This document shows, in pieces, positions 8,979-15,137 of a stretch of 16,534 nt of DNA. The position numbers were made by a program, and so were the translations under genes. The first letter of the stretch is position 1. Every line of letters starts with the position of its first letter. The stretch comes from Saprospiraceae bacterium (GTDB lineage Bacteria; Bacteroidota; Bacteroidia; Chitinophagales; Saprospiraceae). Below the pieces are notes generated by a model. The model was given only the letters and a program-made list of their open reading frames with translations, had not been told where the DNA came from and did not search any database. Location of the stretch: positions 1 through 16,534 of the forward strand of contig JADKBO010000046.1 in assembly GCA_016715105.1 (NCBI GenBank). The letters are read 5' to 3'.

Positions 8979-10043
8979 CTAAGTTCCCTTGATTTTAAAA
9001 TAAATAAAACCACATTGTTTAGGGTAATCATTGCGTTCAAACCAAAACTCGCTTGCTTTCCTTACTGCAAGCGATACCAGACTTTTTGTATCTATGGTTG
9101 ACCTTGCAGCGTTGTATTCAGAATACTCAACTCTTCCATTTTCATTTACACATATTTCAACTGCTACAACTCCCTCCACATCCGATAGAATAAGAATACT
9201 TGGCCTTTCGAGCACTCTACGCAAACCAAGACCCTGGCCAATGATTGCTAAGGTCAGATCTTCGTCAATGACAATTTCATTTGGTGTATTGTTTTCTTCT
9301 GGAATTGGAAAATAAGACGTTGGTGTATTGTTTTCAGTAATAACCGTAGAGTCTATTTCTTCCCCCGTATTTTGAACAAGTAAGGTGGAAGTCCCACTGT
9401 TTTCTTGACCAACACCATTATTTGTATCGGCCATTGAAGAATCAGATGGTCCCGATTGTGTATTATCGGTAAGAATAGTACTATCATCCACATTTGGCTT
9501 GGCCGTAACAATACTGCTTGGTAAGTCGAGTCCGCAATTTTTCTTAGCATTGATTGCCGCAGTAGTTGAACCATATTTGGCAGCAGTTTTCCAATCATCG
9601 CATGCCTTGGCATTCATAGATTTTCTGACATAAATATCTGCGCGCTCAAGGAATAATTTTTCATCAGTAAGGCCTAGAGATATTGCTGTAGTAAGTGAAT
9701 TGAGCGCAGCGTCATAATTGCCCATCGCATATTCGCTTCTTCCTAGAATACTTGCTGCTGTAGGAGTAACTCCAGATAACTCTATAGCTTGCATTGCATC
9801 AATCTTTGCACCTTTGTAAGCAGCGAGCTTGTATTTGGTCTCCCCCCTCATAACCAAGGCATCCTTATATTCAGGATTTTGCTTGATGATGTCATTAAGT
9901 TCTTTTACTGCATCGTCATATCTTTGGGTGTTGAGCAAATATTCTGCCTTTACATATTTAAATCCCAACTCCTCTTCAAAACCTTGTGAGAAGGCTGTGG
10001 CTGTGAATGTAAGAATTCCAAAGATGATCAATAGATGCCTCAT
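8979..10043 (-). CDS. Exported TPR protein with TonB-C-like C-terminal domain
   Basis: The start at 10043 begins with a clear signal peptide (MRHLLIIFGILTFTATAFSQ, cleavage probably after FSQ), giving 354 residues. An ATG at 10085 would prepend 14 residues (MNSIHGLTF...) before this signal, which I consider less likely. From about residue 24 to 175 there are four or so TPR-like helical pairs (KAEYLLNTQRYDDAVKELND, GETKYKLAAYKGAKIDAMQA, GRSEYAMGNYDAALNSLTTA, ERADIYVRKSMNAKACDDWK). A Ser/Thr/Asn/Glu-rich linker covers about 180-265. The last 75 residues (EGVVAVEICVNENGRVEYSE..., ending CGFIYFKIKG) resemble the TonB C-terminal fold used in many Bacteroidota periplasmic proteins. Its partners are unknown. 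It is the first gene of the probable operon with the beta-helix lipoprotein and pdxA, which suggests an envelope role unrelated to B6 synthesis. Confidence 0.8.
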   Translation of the reverse strand: MRHLLIIFGILTFTATAFSQGFEEELGFKYVKAEYLLNTQRYDDAVKELNDIIKQNPEYKDALVMRGETKYKLAAYKGAKIDAMQAIELSGVTPTAASILGRSEYAMGNYDAALNSLTTAISLGLTDEKLFLERADIYVRKSMNAKACDDWKTAAKYGSTTAAINAKKNCGLDLPSSIVTAKPNVDDSTILTDNTQSGPSDSSMADTNNGVGQENSGTSTLLVQNTGEEIDSTVITENNTPTSYFPIPEENNTPNEIVIDEDLTLAIIGQGLGLRRVLERPSILILSDVEGVVAVEICVNENGRVEYSEYNAARSTIDTKSLVSLAVRKASEFWFERNDYPKQCGFIYFKIKGT

Positions 10044-10102
10044 AAAACTTAAGAAATTGAATGTCAAACCATGAATACTATTCATCTATTTGACGAAAAG
10101 CA

Positions 10103-10110
10103 CAAAGATA
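10103..10110 (-). promoter_or_regulatory. Candidate -7 box for the TPR/beta-helix/pdxA operon
   Basis: The minus strand reads TATCTTTG, an exact match to TAnnTTTG. Transcription would begin near 10097, about 55 nt before the preferred start codon at 10043. A second match (TAGCTTTG) lies at 10121-10128. No convincing -33 TTG is placed 19-21 bp upstream of either. Confidence 0.4.
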
Positions 10111-10303
10111 CGTTTGTTAACAAAGCTATAAAACTATTCAACGATATATTGTCAGCCGAAATTTTCATAATCCAATCATTTTTAGGAATGAATACGTAAT
10201 GATTTTCCTCATTTTCTATATATGGAAAGAATCTATAACCTTTTAACAGGAACAAAAGGAAAAAGTTACAGGGTTAAGAGACAGAAACATTATCCATTCG
10301 CAT

Positions 10304-10311
10304 TACCTTTG
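10304..10311 (+). promoter_or_regulatory. -7 box immediately before sua5
   Basis: TACCTTTG matches the Bacteroidota -7 consensus TAnnTTTG. Only four bases separate it from the GTG start codon at 10316, so transcription would begin at or beside the initiation codon. I see no clean -33 TTG. The rest of the 10044-10303 spacer shows nothing beyond a weak hairpin (AATCATT 10174-10180 / AATGATT 10198-10204). Confidence 0.45.
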
Positions 10312-10315
10312 CAAA

Positions 10316-11278
10316 GTGATTGGAACAGATATTAATTTTGCAGCCTCCATACTTAAAAGAGGAGGTTTGGTGGGAATTCCGACAGAAACTGTATATGGTC
10401 TGGCTGGAAATGCGCTCGATGAACAATCGGTTCTACAAATTTTCACTGCTAAAAACCGGCCTCATTTTGATCCTTTGATCTTACATTTTGCTGATTTTAG
10501 TGAAGTTGAAAAATATGTCCTGTCTATACCCGAAATATTTCATGTCATAGCTCATGAAAACTGTCCAGGTCCTATCACCTTTCTGCTCAAAAAGAAACCT
10601 ATCATTTCAGATTTGGTTACGAGTGGCTCAGATTTGGTTGCTATAAGAATTCCCAATCATCCGATGACACTTGCACTTTTAGCCCAATTGGATTTTCCGC
10701 TTGCTGCCCCAAGTGCCAATCCTTTTGGCTATATAAGTCCGACTACAGCACTTCATGTAGAAAAGCAGTTGGGCGATAAAATCGATTATATTTTAGATGG
10801 TGGACCTTGCGAGGTTGGACTTGAAAGTACCATTATATCCTTGGATGATGACGGTAGTCTAGTTGTACATCGCAAAGGTGGTATGGAGGTAGATTTACTT
10901 AAAAAATACGGTTTACCTTTGAGAATTAATGATCTATCCAATTCAAAGCCAAGTGCTCCAGGGATGCTATTGTCTCATTATGCACCACGAAAGAAATTGT
11001 ATTTGGGCAATTTAGAAGAGTTGGCAGAAAGTTTTGGTGATCAAAAAGTGGCCATTTTAGCATTTTCTGATAAATCTTTTATTCCAAAAGGCTATCCTAC
11101 AAAAATATTATCTCCAGATAGCGATTTACGAGAAGCAGCAAAAAATGTTTTTAATTATTTGAGGCTGCTGGATGAAGATGAGGAGATTGATGTCATAATC
11201 GCAGAGGAAGTTCCCGAAGAGGGTTTGGGTTTGGCCATCAATGATCGGTTACGACGAGCAGCGAGCAGCGAGCCATGA
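10316..11278 (+). CDS. sua5: L-threonylcarbamoyladenylate synthase, Sua5 type
   Basis: The enzyme makes threonylcarbamoyl-AMP from threonine, bicarbonate and ATP, the first step of the universal tRNA modification t6A at position 37 of ANN-decoding tRNAs. The YrdC-like domain (1-195) has GGLVGIPTETVYGLAG at 16-31, KNRP at 46-49, the nucleotide-binding APSANPFG at 131-138, GLESTII at 168-174 and RKGG at 186-189. PSAPGMLLSHYAPRKK (212-227) is the linker that distinguishes two-domain Sua5 from short TsaC, and a C-terminal Sua5 domain follows to 320. Length and motifs are complete. The start is GTG at 10316; there is no usable ATG upstream and a -7 promoter box abuts it. The last codons (from about 11256) are built from a 7-bp repeat, and a 533-bp palindromic element begins two bases after the stop. 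Confidence 0.95.
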   Translation: MIGTDINFAASILKRGGLVGIPTETVYGLAGNALDEQSVLQIFTAKNRPHFDPLILHFADFSEVEKYVLSIPEIFHVIAHENCPGPITFLLKKKPIISDLVTSGSDLVAIRIPNHPMTLALLAQLDFPLAAPSANPFGYISPTTALHVEKQLGDKIDYILDGGPCEVGLESTIISLDDDGSLVVHRKGGMEVDLLKKYGLPLRINDLSNSKPSAPGMLLSHYAPRKKLYLGNLEELAESFGDQKVAILAFSDKSFIPKGYPTKILSPDSDLREAAKNVFNYLRLLDEDEEIDVIIAEEVPEEGLGLAINDRLRRAASSEP

Positions 11279-11279
11279 G
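11256..11279 (+). repeat. Heptamer tandem repeat at the sua5 stop codon
   Basis: GAGCAGC occurs at 11256-11262 and 11263-11269, followed by GAGCCAT at 11270-11276 and GAG. Across the 533-bp element the series resumes with CCATGAG at 11813-11819 and again at 11820-11826, then C and a run of T. The repeat encodes the final Ala-Ser-Ser-Glu-Pro residues and the stop of Sua5. Without the element the site would read as two GAGCAGC and two GAGCCAT units. Confidence 0.6.
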
Positions 11280-11812
11280 CCTCTGGTTAGGACACATCTA
11301 AAAATAGTATGTGTTGTTAAGAAAAACTGGAGCAAGAAAATATATTTTCTACTTTTGCCTTGATGCCAACAAGAAAAAAAAGTCAAGGCTGAATTTTTTC
11401 TTAACGTCCCTCACTTCAAAAATACTATGCAAAAAAAACTCACTTTTGACTTTTGCTTCATTGTTTTTACTGCAACTGCACATTCATTGTTTAGGTCAAT
11501 TATAGTTCGAACAGTTTTGTGCCTTAACGTTTTTTGAGCTTCGGAACTAAAAAATAAGGCCGACAAAACTGATCAATACATTGACTCAAACAGTGAATAG
11601 TGCGAGTGTGGTTTAAAAAATTAAAAAGCCAGATACGAGTTTTTTTTGGATCGGAGGTTTTTGGTTACTGGAGCGGTAAAAAAATTCAGGCGTGGATTTA
11701 TGTTTGGCATTTTTTTTTCATCAGTCCAAAGTAGAAGCAATATAGTTCCTTTCTAAATTTTTTATCTTTAGTTTGTAAATAGATTCTTATTAACATGTGT
11801 TCTAATCAGAGG
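11280..11812. mobile_element. 533-bp non-coding palindromic (foldback) element, MITE-like
   Basis: The ends are imperfect inverted repeats: CCTCTGGTTAGGACACATCT at 11280-11299 against the complement of 11793-11812, with 17 of 20 positions matching. CCATGAG flanks both sides (11273-11279 and 11813-11819), as expected of a 7-bp target duplication. The interior is also palindromic. Matching arms include 11347-11365 with 11719-11736, CTGAATTTTTT 11389-11399 with 11679-11689 (exact), AAAAAAAACTC 11431-11441 with 11637-11647 (exact), 11483-11499 with 11581-11597 (14 of 17), and 11513-11525 with 11556-11570. All are centred near 11540, where C(TTCG)G at 11539-11544 would cap the stem. No credible protein is encoded. 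I infer a non-autonomous transposon; the transposase family is unknown. Confidence 0.7.
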
Positions 11813-11826
11813 CCATGAGCCATGAG

Positions 11827-12001
11827 CTTTTTTTTCAGTGCTCAGCAATCAGTATTCTTTCCACCGCTGGAGGGGGTAAGAGGTAAATCTAGGAACATTT
11901 TAGCAATTCCGCGTTTCAGCAATTTTGCAGTTCAGCTGACCGCTGAGCGCGGCCTCACATTCACAGGAATTCAACTTTTATCAAAAAATTTTATGACCTT
12001 C
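11827..12001. other. Non-coding stretch between the palindromic element and the tRNA promoter
   Basis: No gene is supported. After a T-run (from about 11828) there are degenerate word repeats: CCGCTG at about 11864 and 11940, TTTAGCAATT (11899-11908), TTTCAGCAATT (11914-11924) and a small hairpin CCGC (11940-11943) / GCGG (11949-11952). The patch 11860-11960 is more GC-rich than its surroundings. An open frame from 11822 runs into the tRNA and shows no protein-like features. Confidence 0.4.
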
Positions 12002-12031
12002 TTGCAAAATTTAAAATTAGTAGTATATTTG
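12002..12031 (+). promoter_or_regulatory. Promoter of tRNA-Val (Bacteroidota consensus)
   Basis: TTG at 12002-12004 and TATATTTG at 12024-12031 match the -33 TTG and -7 TAnnTTTG elements, separated by 19 bp, the preferred spacing. The predicted transcription start is near 12037, about 30 nt before the mature tRNA 5' end. Confidence 0.75.
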
Positions 12032-12066
12032 CGCTCGCTTTTGAAGAAAGGCATATTGAATAAAAA

Positions 12067-12141
12067 GGGAGATTAGCTCAGTTGGTTCAGAGCACCTCGT
12101 TTACACCGAGGGGGTCGGGGGTTCGAGCCCCTCATCTCCCA
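12067..12141 (+). tRNA. tRNA-Val (anticodon TAC)
   Basis: A full cloverleaf can be drawn in 75 nt. The acceptor stem pairs GGGAGAT with ATCTCCC, with discriminator A at 12141. The D arm is GCTCAGTTGGTTCAGAGC. The anticodon stem CCTCG/CGAGG closes the loop TTTACAC, with anticodon TAC at 12102-12104 reading GTA. The five-base variable loop is GGGTC, and the T arm is GGGGG-TTCGAGC-CCCTC with one G-T pair. The 3' CCA is not encoded, so it must be added by nucleotidyltransferase. No other tRNA lies nearby, and a strong terminator follows within six bases, so this is probably a single-gene transcript. Confidence 0.97.
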
Positions 12142-12146
12142 CTTTT

Positions 12147-12183
12147 AAAAAGGGATTGTAGGTAATACTTACAATCCCTTTTT
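12147..12183 (+). terminator. Intrinsic terminator of tRNA-Val
   Basis: AAAAAGGGATTGTA (12147-12160) is a perfect 14-bp complement of TACAATCCCTTTTT (12170-12183). The stem can extend by two more pairs to a five-base loop (TAATA), and it ends in a T-run. It starts six bases after the tRNA. Confidence 0.9.
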
Positions 12184-12242
12184 CATTTTATAAGGTTTAT
12201 TTCTCATTTTCCAGACTCACAAAACTGGGTCGGTGTAATTTT

Positions 12243-12574
12243 AAAGATCGTATGTGTTAAATCTTCGATCTTTAGTTTTAGTGAGCCACAACGACTGATT
12301 GAATATGTTAAATCTTAAAGCAACTATTTGAGGTGATTGCGCAAAGATCGAATGTGTTAAATTTTCGATCTTTAGTTTCAGAGCCCCTCACCGACTGATT
12401 GAATATGATAAATCTTAAAGCGATCATTTGGCGTGAAAGCACAAAGATCGAATGTGTTAAATCTTCGATCTTTAGTTTCAGTGCGCCACAACGACTGATT
12501 TAATATGTTAAATCTTAAAGCGATCATTTTGCGGTGAATGCGCAAAGATCGAATGTGTTAAATCTTCGATCTTT
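12243..12574. repeat. 100-bp tandem repeat, 3.3 copies, each opening with a hairpin
   Basis: Units begin at 12243, 12343, 12443 and 12544 (periods 100, 100, 101); the last is only the 31-bp hairpin portion. Each hairpin has arms AAAGATCGAA and TTCGATCTTT around an 11-base loop (copy 1 has one arm mismatch). The remaining 69-70 bp is also conserved (CGACTGATT, ATATGTTAAATCTTAAAG, CGATCATTT). Each unit holds two related halves sharing GTTAAATCTT or a one-base variant, which recurs at 12256, 12307, 12356, 12407, 12456, 12507 and 12557, spaced 49-51 bp. No reading frame is maintained. The array lies between the tRNA terminator and sdaA; the rest of that spacer (12575-12792) shows nothing recognisable. 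Confidence 0.9.
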
Positions 12575-12792
12575 CATCTAGCCCTTTCGAAACCAATTTT
12601 TCTCATCAAATCCTTCATTTTTGTTTGTTCATTACTTGTATTTTATTGCTACCTTTTAAGCAATGTTCTGAAAACTATATTCTGAAAATTTACATTCTCT
12701 TCAAATCGGTTTCAGTATATCTTATCAAGTGATTAGATTTACTTGCTTAAGACGCAATTTATACTTTAAAAGATTCAATTAAATCAGTCTGA

Positions 12793-14217
12793 ATGAGCGA
12801 AAAAATTTCGGTTTTTGATATGCTGAAAATTGGTGTAGGACCATCAAGTTCTCATACTCTGGGGCCTTGGCGAGCTGCACAAAAATTCTTAAAAGACTTA
12901 AATAGGCTACAGGTTTTTGATCAGACCAAAAGTGTGCAAATTGATTTATATGGTTCACTTTCATTGACTGGCAAAGGTCATGCTACTGATTTTGCTGTTA
13001 TGCTTGGATTGATGGGATTGGATGCTGAGACCATTGATACTTCATCCATTGGCTCAACCATTGAGAATGTCAGAAAAGATCAAAAACTGAACTTAGGCGG
13101 ATTGAAATTCATCTCTTTTAATCCTGATACTGACATTATATTTAATAGAAATTTTCTTCCCTTCCATGCAAATGGCATAAAGTTTTCAGCATTTGCTGAT
13201 TATATCATTCATGAAGCTACTTATTACTCTCTAGGTGGCGGGTTTATTGCAAAAGAGGAAAATGTTGATGATGTTTACATTCCAGATGGACAAACAGCTT
13301 TCCCTTTCCCTATCGAAACTGCCAAAGACTTATTAAGACATTGTCATCATACAGGTAAAAATATTTCTCAAGTAGTTTGGGAAAACGAAAAATCACTTAA
13401 AGAAGAATCTGAAATCACGAAGGATTTATTGCACATCTGGAACACCATGTTGGAAAGTATGTATGTGGGTTGCCACAGCCCAGGCATATTACCAGGAGGC
13501 CTCAATGTGAAAAGAAGAGCTTATGATTTACACCTTAAACTCATTGGTGATTCTCAATACAAGGATGCTCAACAATGGATTCAAAGCATTAGAAATTCTG
13601 AAGTGAAATTTAGGCAAATTTTGCAATGGGTCAGCTGTTACGCTCTGGCAGTCAATGAAGTCAATGCTGCTCTTGGGAGAGTGGTTACTGCACCTACCAA
13701 TGGTAGTGCTGGTGTAATTCCAGCTGTGTTGATGTATTATTTAACCATAGAAAATCACGATGCATCTGAAAAGGAAATCATTGATTTCTTGTTGGTTGCA
13801 GGTGAAGTGGGCAGTATTTTTAAAAAAGGAGCTACTATATCTGCCGCAATGGGGGGATGCCAGGCCGAAATTGGTGTCTCTTCTGCTATGGCTGCTGCAG
13901 CTTTATGTCAACTTCTTGGTGGAAATGTAGACCAAGTTTTGGTGGCCGCAGAAATTGCCATGGAACATCACTTGGGTTTGACCTGTGATCCTGTCGGTGG
14001 TTTGGTACAAGTACCTTGTATTGAAAGAAATGCAATGGGCGCCATCAAAGCCATCAATGCTGCCGAATTGGCCATTAATACCAATGCAAAGGATGTAAAA
14101 GTACCTTTGGATCAAGTAATCAATACCATGTGGGAAACTGCTAAAGATATGAATGCCAAATATAAAGAAACATCAGAAGGAGGCTTGGCTGTTGCAGTTA
14201 ACTTGGTCGATTGCTAA
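12793..14217 (+). CDS. sdaA: L-serine dehydratase (L-serine ammonia-lyase), iron-sulfur type, single chain
   Basis: The enzyme converts L-serine to pyruvate and ammonia with a [4Fe-4S] cluster in the cytoplasm. The N-terminal beta domain (about 1-160) starts with SVFDMLKIGVGPSSSHTLGPW (SSSHT at 18-22). The catalytic alpha domain (about 190-474) contains PGGLNVKRR, VVTAPTNGSAGVIP (297-310), GGCQAEIGVSSAMAAAA (C356), LTCDPVGGLVQVPC (C398, C409) and ERNAMGA. C356, C398 and C409 are the expected cluster ligands. The last residue is Cys474, as in type II enzymes whose C-terminal cysteine inserts into the active site as the fourth iron ligand. The 474-residue length is normal. The ATG at 12793 is correct because MSEKISVFDMLKIG is the family start. 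No strong Shine-Dalgarno is visible, and the promoter is unclear (a weak TATACTTTA lies at 12760-12768). Confidence 0.96.
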   Translation: MSEKISVFDMLKIGVGPSSSHTLGPWRAAQKFLKDLNRLQVFDQTKSVQIDLYGSLSLTGKGHATDFAVMLGLMGLDAETIDTSSIGSTIENVRKDQKLNLGGLKFISFNPDTDIIFNRNFLPFHANGIKFSAFADYIIHEATYYSLGGGFIAKEENVDDVYIPDGQTAFPFPIETAKDLLRHCHHTGKNISQVVWENEKSLKEESEITKDLLHIWNTMLESMYVGCHSPGILPGGLNVKRRAYDLHLKLIGDSQYKDAQQWIQSIRNSEVKFRQILQWVSCYALAVNEVNAALGRVVTAPTNGSAGVIPAVLMYYLTIENHDASEKEIIDFLLVAGEVGSIFKKGATISAAMGGCQAEIGVSSAMAAAALCQLLGGNVDQVLVAAEIAMEHHLGLTCDPVGGLVQVPCIERNAMGAIKAINAAELAINTNAKDVKVPLDQVINTMWETAKDMNAKYKETSEGGLAVAVNLVDC

Positions 14218-14281
14218 GGAATATATTTTTCTGTATTAGAATTAATGCTGAGTACTTAATATATTGACTTGTTTCTTGAAT

Positions 14282-14539
14282 TTACCCATGCATCTCCAAA
14301 ACTTCTCTTATATATCGGGTGTAAGGCATTCCTTTTTTTGCAGCTGTCTCTTTAATCTTTTCAAGCAGGGCATCAGAAATTCGCATATTTAAAGTCGACG
14401 TCTTTTTTGAAAATTCAAATTTTACCGGTTTAAATCCGCTTAAGTCAAATTCTGTAAGGTCCGCGTTTTCTACAAAATCTTCGGCTTCTTTATTTGTTTT
14501 GAAAACAGGAATTTCTTTTTTATTCTTCTTCTCTTTCAT
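14282..14539 (-). CDS. brnA: BrnA/CopG-family antitoxin
   Basis: This is an 85-residue protein likely to neutralise the BrnT-type toxin encoded upstream and to repress the operon. The N-terminal part is charged (KEKKNKKEIPVFKTNKEAEDFVENADLTEFD), the usual toxin-wrapping region of this antitoxin group. The C-terminal part, about 48-82, has the ribbon-helix-helix pattern STLNMRISDALLEKIKETAA followed by KKGMPYTRYIREVL. The start codon lies inside the toxin gene: the ATG at 14539 precedes the toxin stop by 17 bp, so the two overlap by 20 bp and are probably translationally coupled. Toxin first and antitoxin second is the order seen in BrnTA loci. The gene ends 64 bp from the convergent sdaA. The family assignment rests on pattern and context; a generic CopG antitoxin is the alternative name. 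Confidence 0.82.
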   Translation of the reverse strand: MKEKKNKKEIPVFKTNKEAEDFVENADLTEFDLSGFKPVKFEFSKKTSTLNMRISDALLEKIKETAAKKGMPYTRYIREVLEMHG

Positions 14540-14813
14540 AATATTCTATTTCCTTTTTATGCATGTATCTGGCACTAATTGGTCTTATGAGGAGTAAATT
14601 ATTTCTTCGCCTTAATGTAAAAACAATGAAAGCATGTTTATTTAAATATGTTTTACCAATGGCTTGAATTCTTTGTTCTTTAAGGTCATGCTTTATGTTT
14701 ACATCCATCATTGGGTTATTGTTAAAGAGACTCTCAATTTCATCTACTGTCAGGCCATGTTTTTGGCACTTACTAATATTTCCTTTATCCCAATCAAAGC
14801 CATCAACAAGCAT
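14520..14813 (-). CDS. brnT: BrnT-family toxin (predicted ribonuclease)
   Basis: The family (DUF497) comprises small RNase-type toxins that halt translation by cleaving RNA. Starting at the ATG at 14813, the protein has 97 residues, the family's usual size. Characteristic blocks are DGFDWDKGNISKCQKHG (family pattern F-x-WD...N...KHG), QRIQAIGK in the middle, and PISARYMHKKEIEYYE at the end (family pattern ISAR...E...Y). The frame can be opened to a TTG at 14852, but that extension translates the palindromic operator (MYVQLYIQIIGSN), so I reject it. The gene overlaps the antitoxin by 20 bp. It lies between the housekeeping gene sdaA and a secreted-protein gene, a typical accessory insertion spot. 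Confidence 0.85.
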   Translation of the reverse strand: MLVDGFDWDKGNISKCQKHGLTVDEIESLFNNNPMMDVNIKHDLKEQRIQAIGKTYLNKHAFIVFTLRRRNNLLLIRPISARYMHKKEIEYYEREEE

Positions 14814-14826
14814 ATTTGATCCAATT

Positions 14827-14854
14827 ATTTGTATATACAATTGTACATACAAAT
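14827..14854. promoter_or_regulatory. Palindromic operator of the brnTA operon
   Basis: Two 12-bp palindromes lie side by side: TTGTATATACAA (14829-14840, perfect) and TTGTACATACAA (14841-14852, perfect except for the central two bases). Together with flanking AT they make a 28-bp near-palindrome. It ends 13 bp upstream of the preferred brnT ATG at 14813. Ribbon-helix-helix antitoxins are known to bind such paired palindromes to autoregulate, so I infer an operator overlapping the promoter. No clear TAnnTTTG box is visible here. Confidence 0.65.
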
Positions 14855-14968
14855 TAGTTCAAATAAAAAATTAAAACTGATTTATTTTAACGGTTTTCTT
14901 TATGCCAACATCAGGTATTCGCCATTATTTTCCACAACATTTGCTTCTTTTGTTCATACTAAAGTCAA

Positions 14969-15015
14969 TTCGCCCTTCATTCACCAACAAAATGTGCATT
15001 GGGTGTGAAGGTGAA
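14969..15015. repeat. Imperfect inverted repeat upstream of brnTA
   Basis: The left arm TTCGCCCTTCATTCACC (14969-14985) pairs imperfectly with GGGTGTGAAGGTGAA (15001-15015), enclosing AACAAAATGTGCATT. Its purpose is unknown; it could be a degraded terminator or a mobile-element end. The rest of 14855-15057 shows nothing recognisable. Confidence 0.3.
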
Positions 15016-15058
15016 GTGGTATTTTATTTCATTTAATATATTGATAATCCTTAAAACA

Positions 15059-15090
15059 AAAAACTCCCCAACAAAAGTCGGGGAGTTTTT
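15059..15090 (-). terminator. Intrinsic terminator of the T9SS-secreted protein gene
   Basis: AAAAACTCCCC (15059-15069) and GGGGAGTTTTT (15080-15090) form a perfect 11-bp stem with a 10-base loop. Read on the minus strand it ends in TTTTTT, 47 bp after the stop codon at 15138. The symmetrical A and T runs mean it could also work for plus-strand transcripts, but no plus-strand gene precedes it closely. Confidence 0.88.
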
Positions 15091-15137
15091 ATAACTCAAA
15101 ACAGTAAAATGTTTCTATTGTAGATGGTTACTCAAGA

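Noticed and set aside
10044..10085. Upstream ATG for the TPR protein
   Set aside because: It would add MNSIHGLTFNFLSF before a complete signal peptide; the ATG at 10043 gives a normal signal-peptide start.
11311..11505. 64-codon open frame on the plus strand
   Set aside because: It lies wholly inside the palindromic element, is rich in Lys/Phe/Leu from A/T runs, and shows no domain or start signal.
11822..12076. 84-codon open frame on the plus strand
   Set aside because: It runs through the tRNA promoter into the tRNA-Val gene and covers repeat-derived sequence, with no protein-like pattern.
12243..12574. Possible CRISPR array
   Set aside because: The regions between hairpins are nearly identical to each other, are 69-70 bp long, and no cas genes are nearby.
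14220..14265. AATATATT repeated at both ends of the sdaA-brnA spacer as a bidirectional terminator
   Set aside because: The word is self-complementary and AT-only, so its pairing is expected by chance.
14814..14852. TTG-initiated N-terminal extension of BrnT
   Set aside because: The extension is encoded by the palindromic operator, and family members begin close to the conserved FDWD block.
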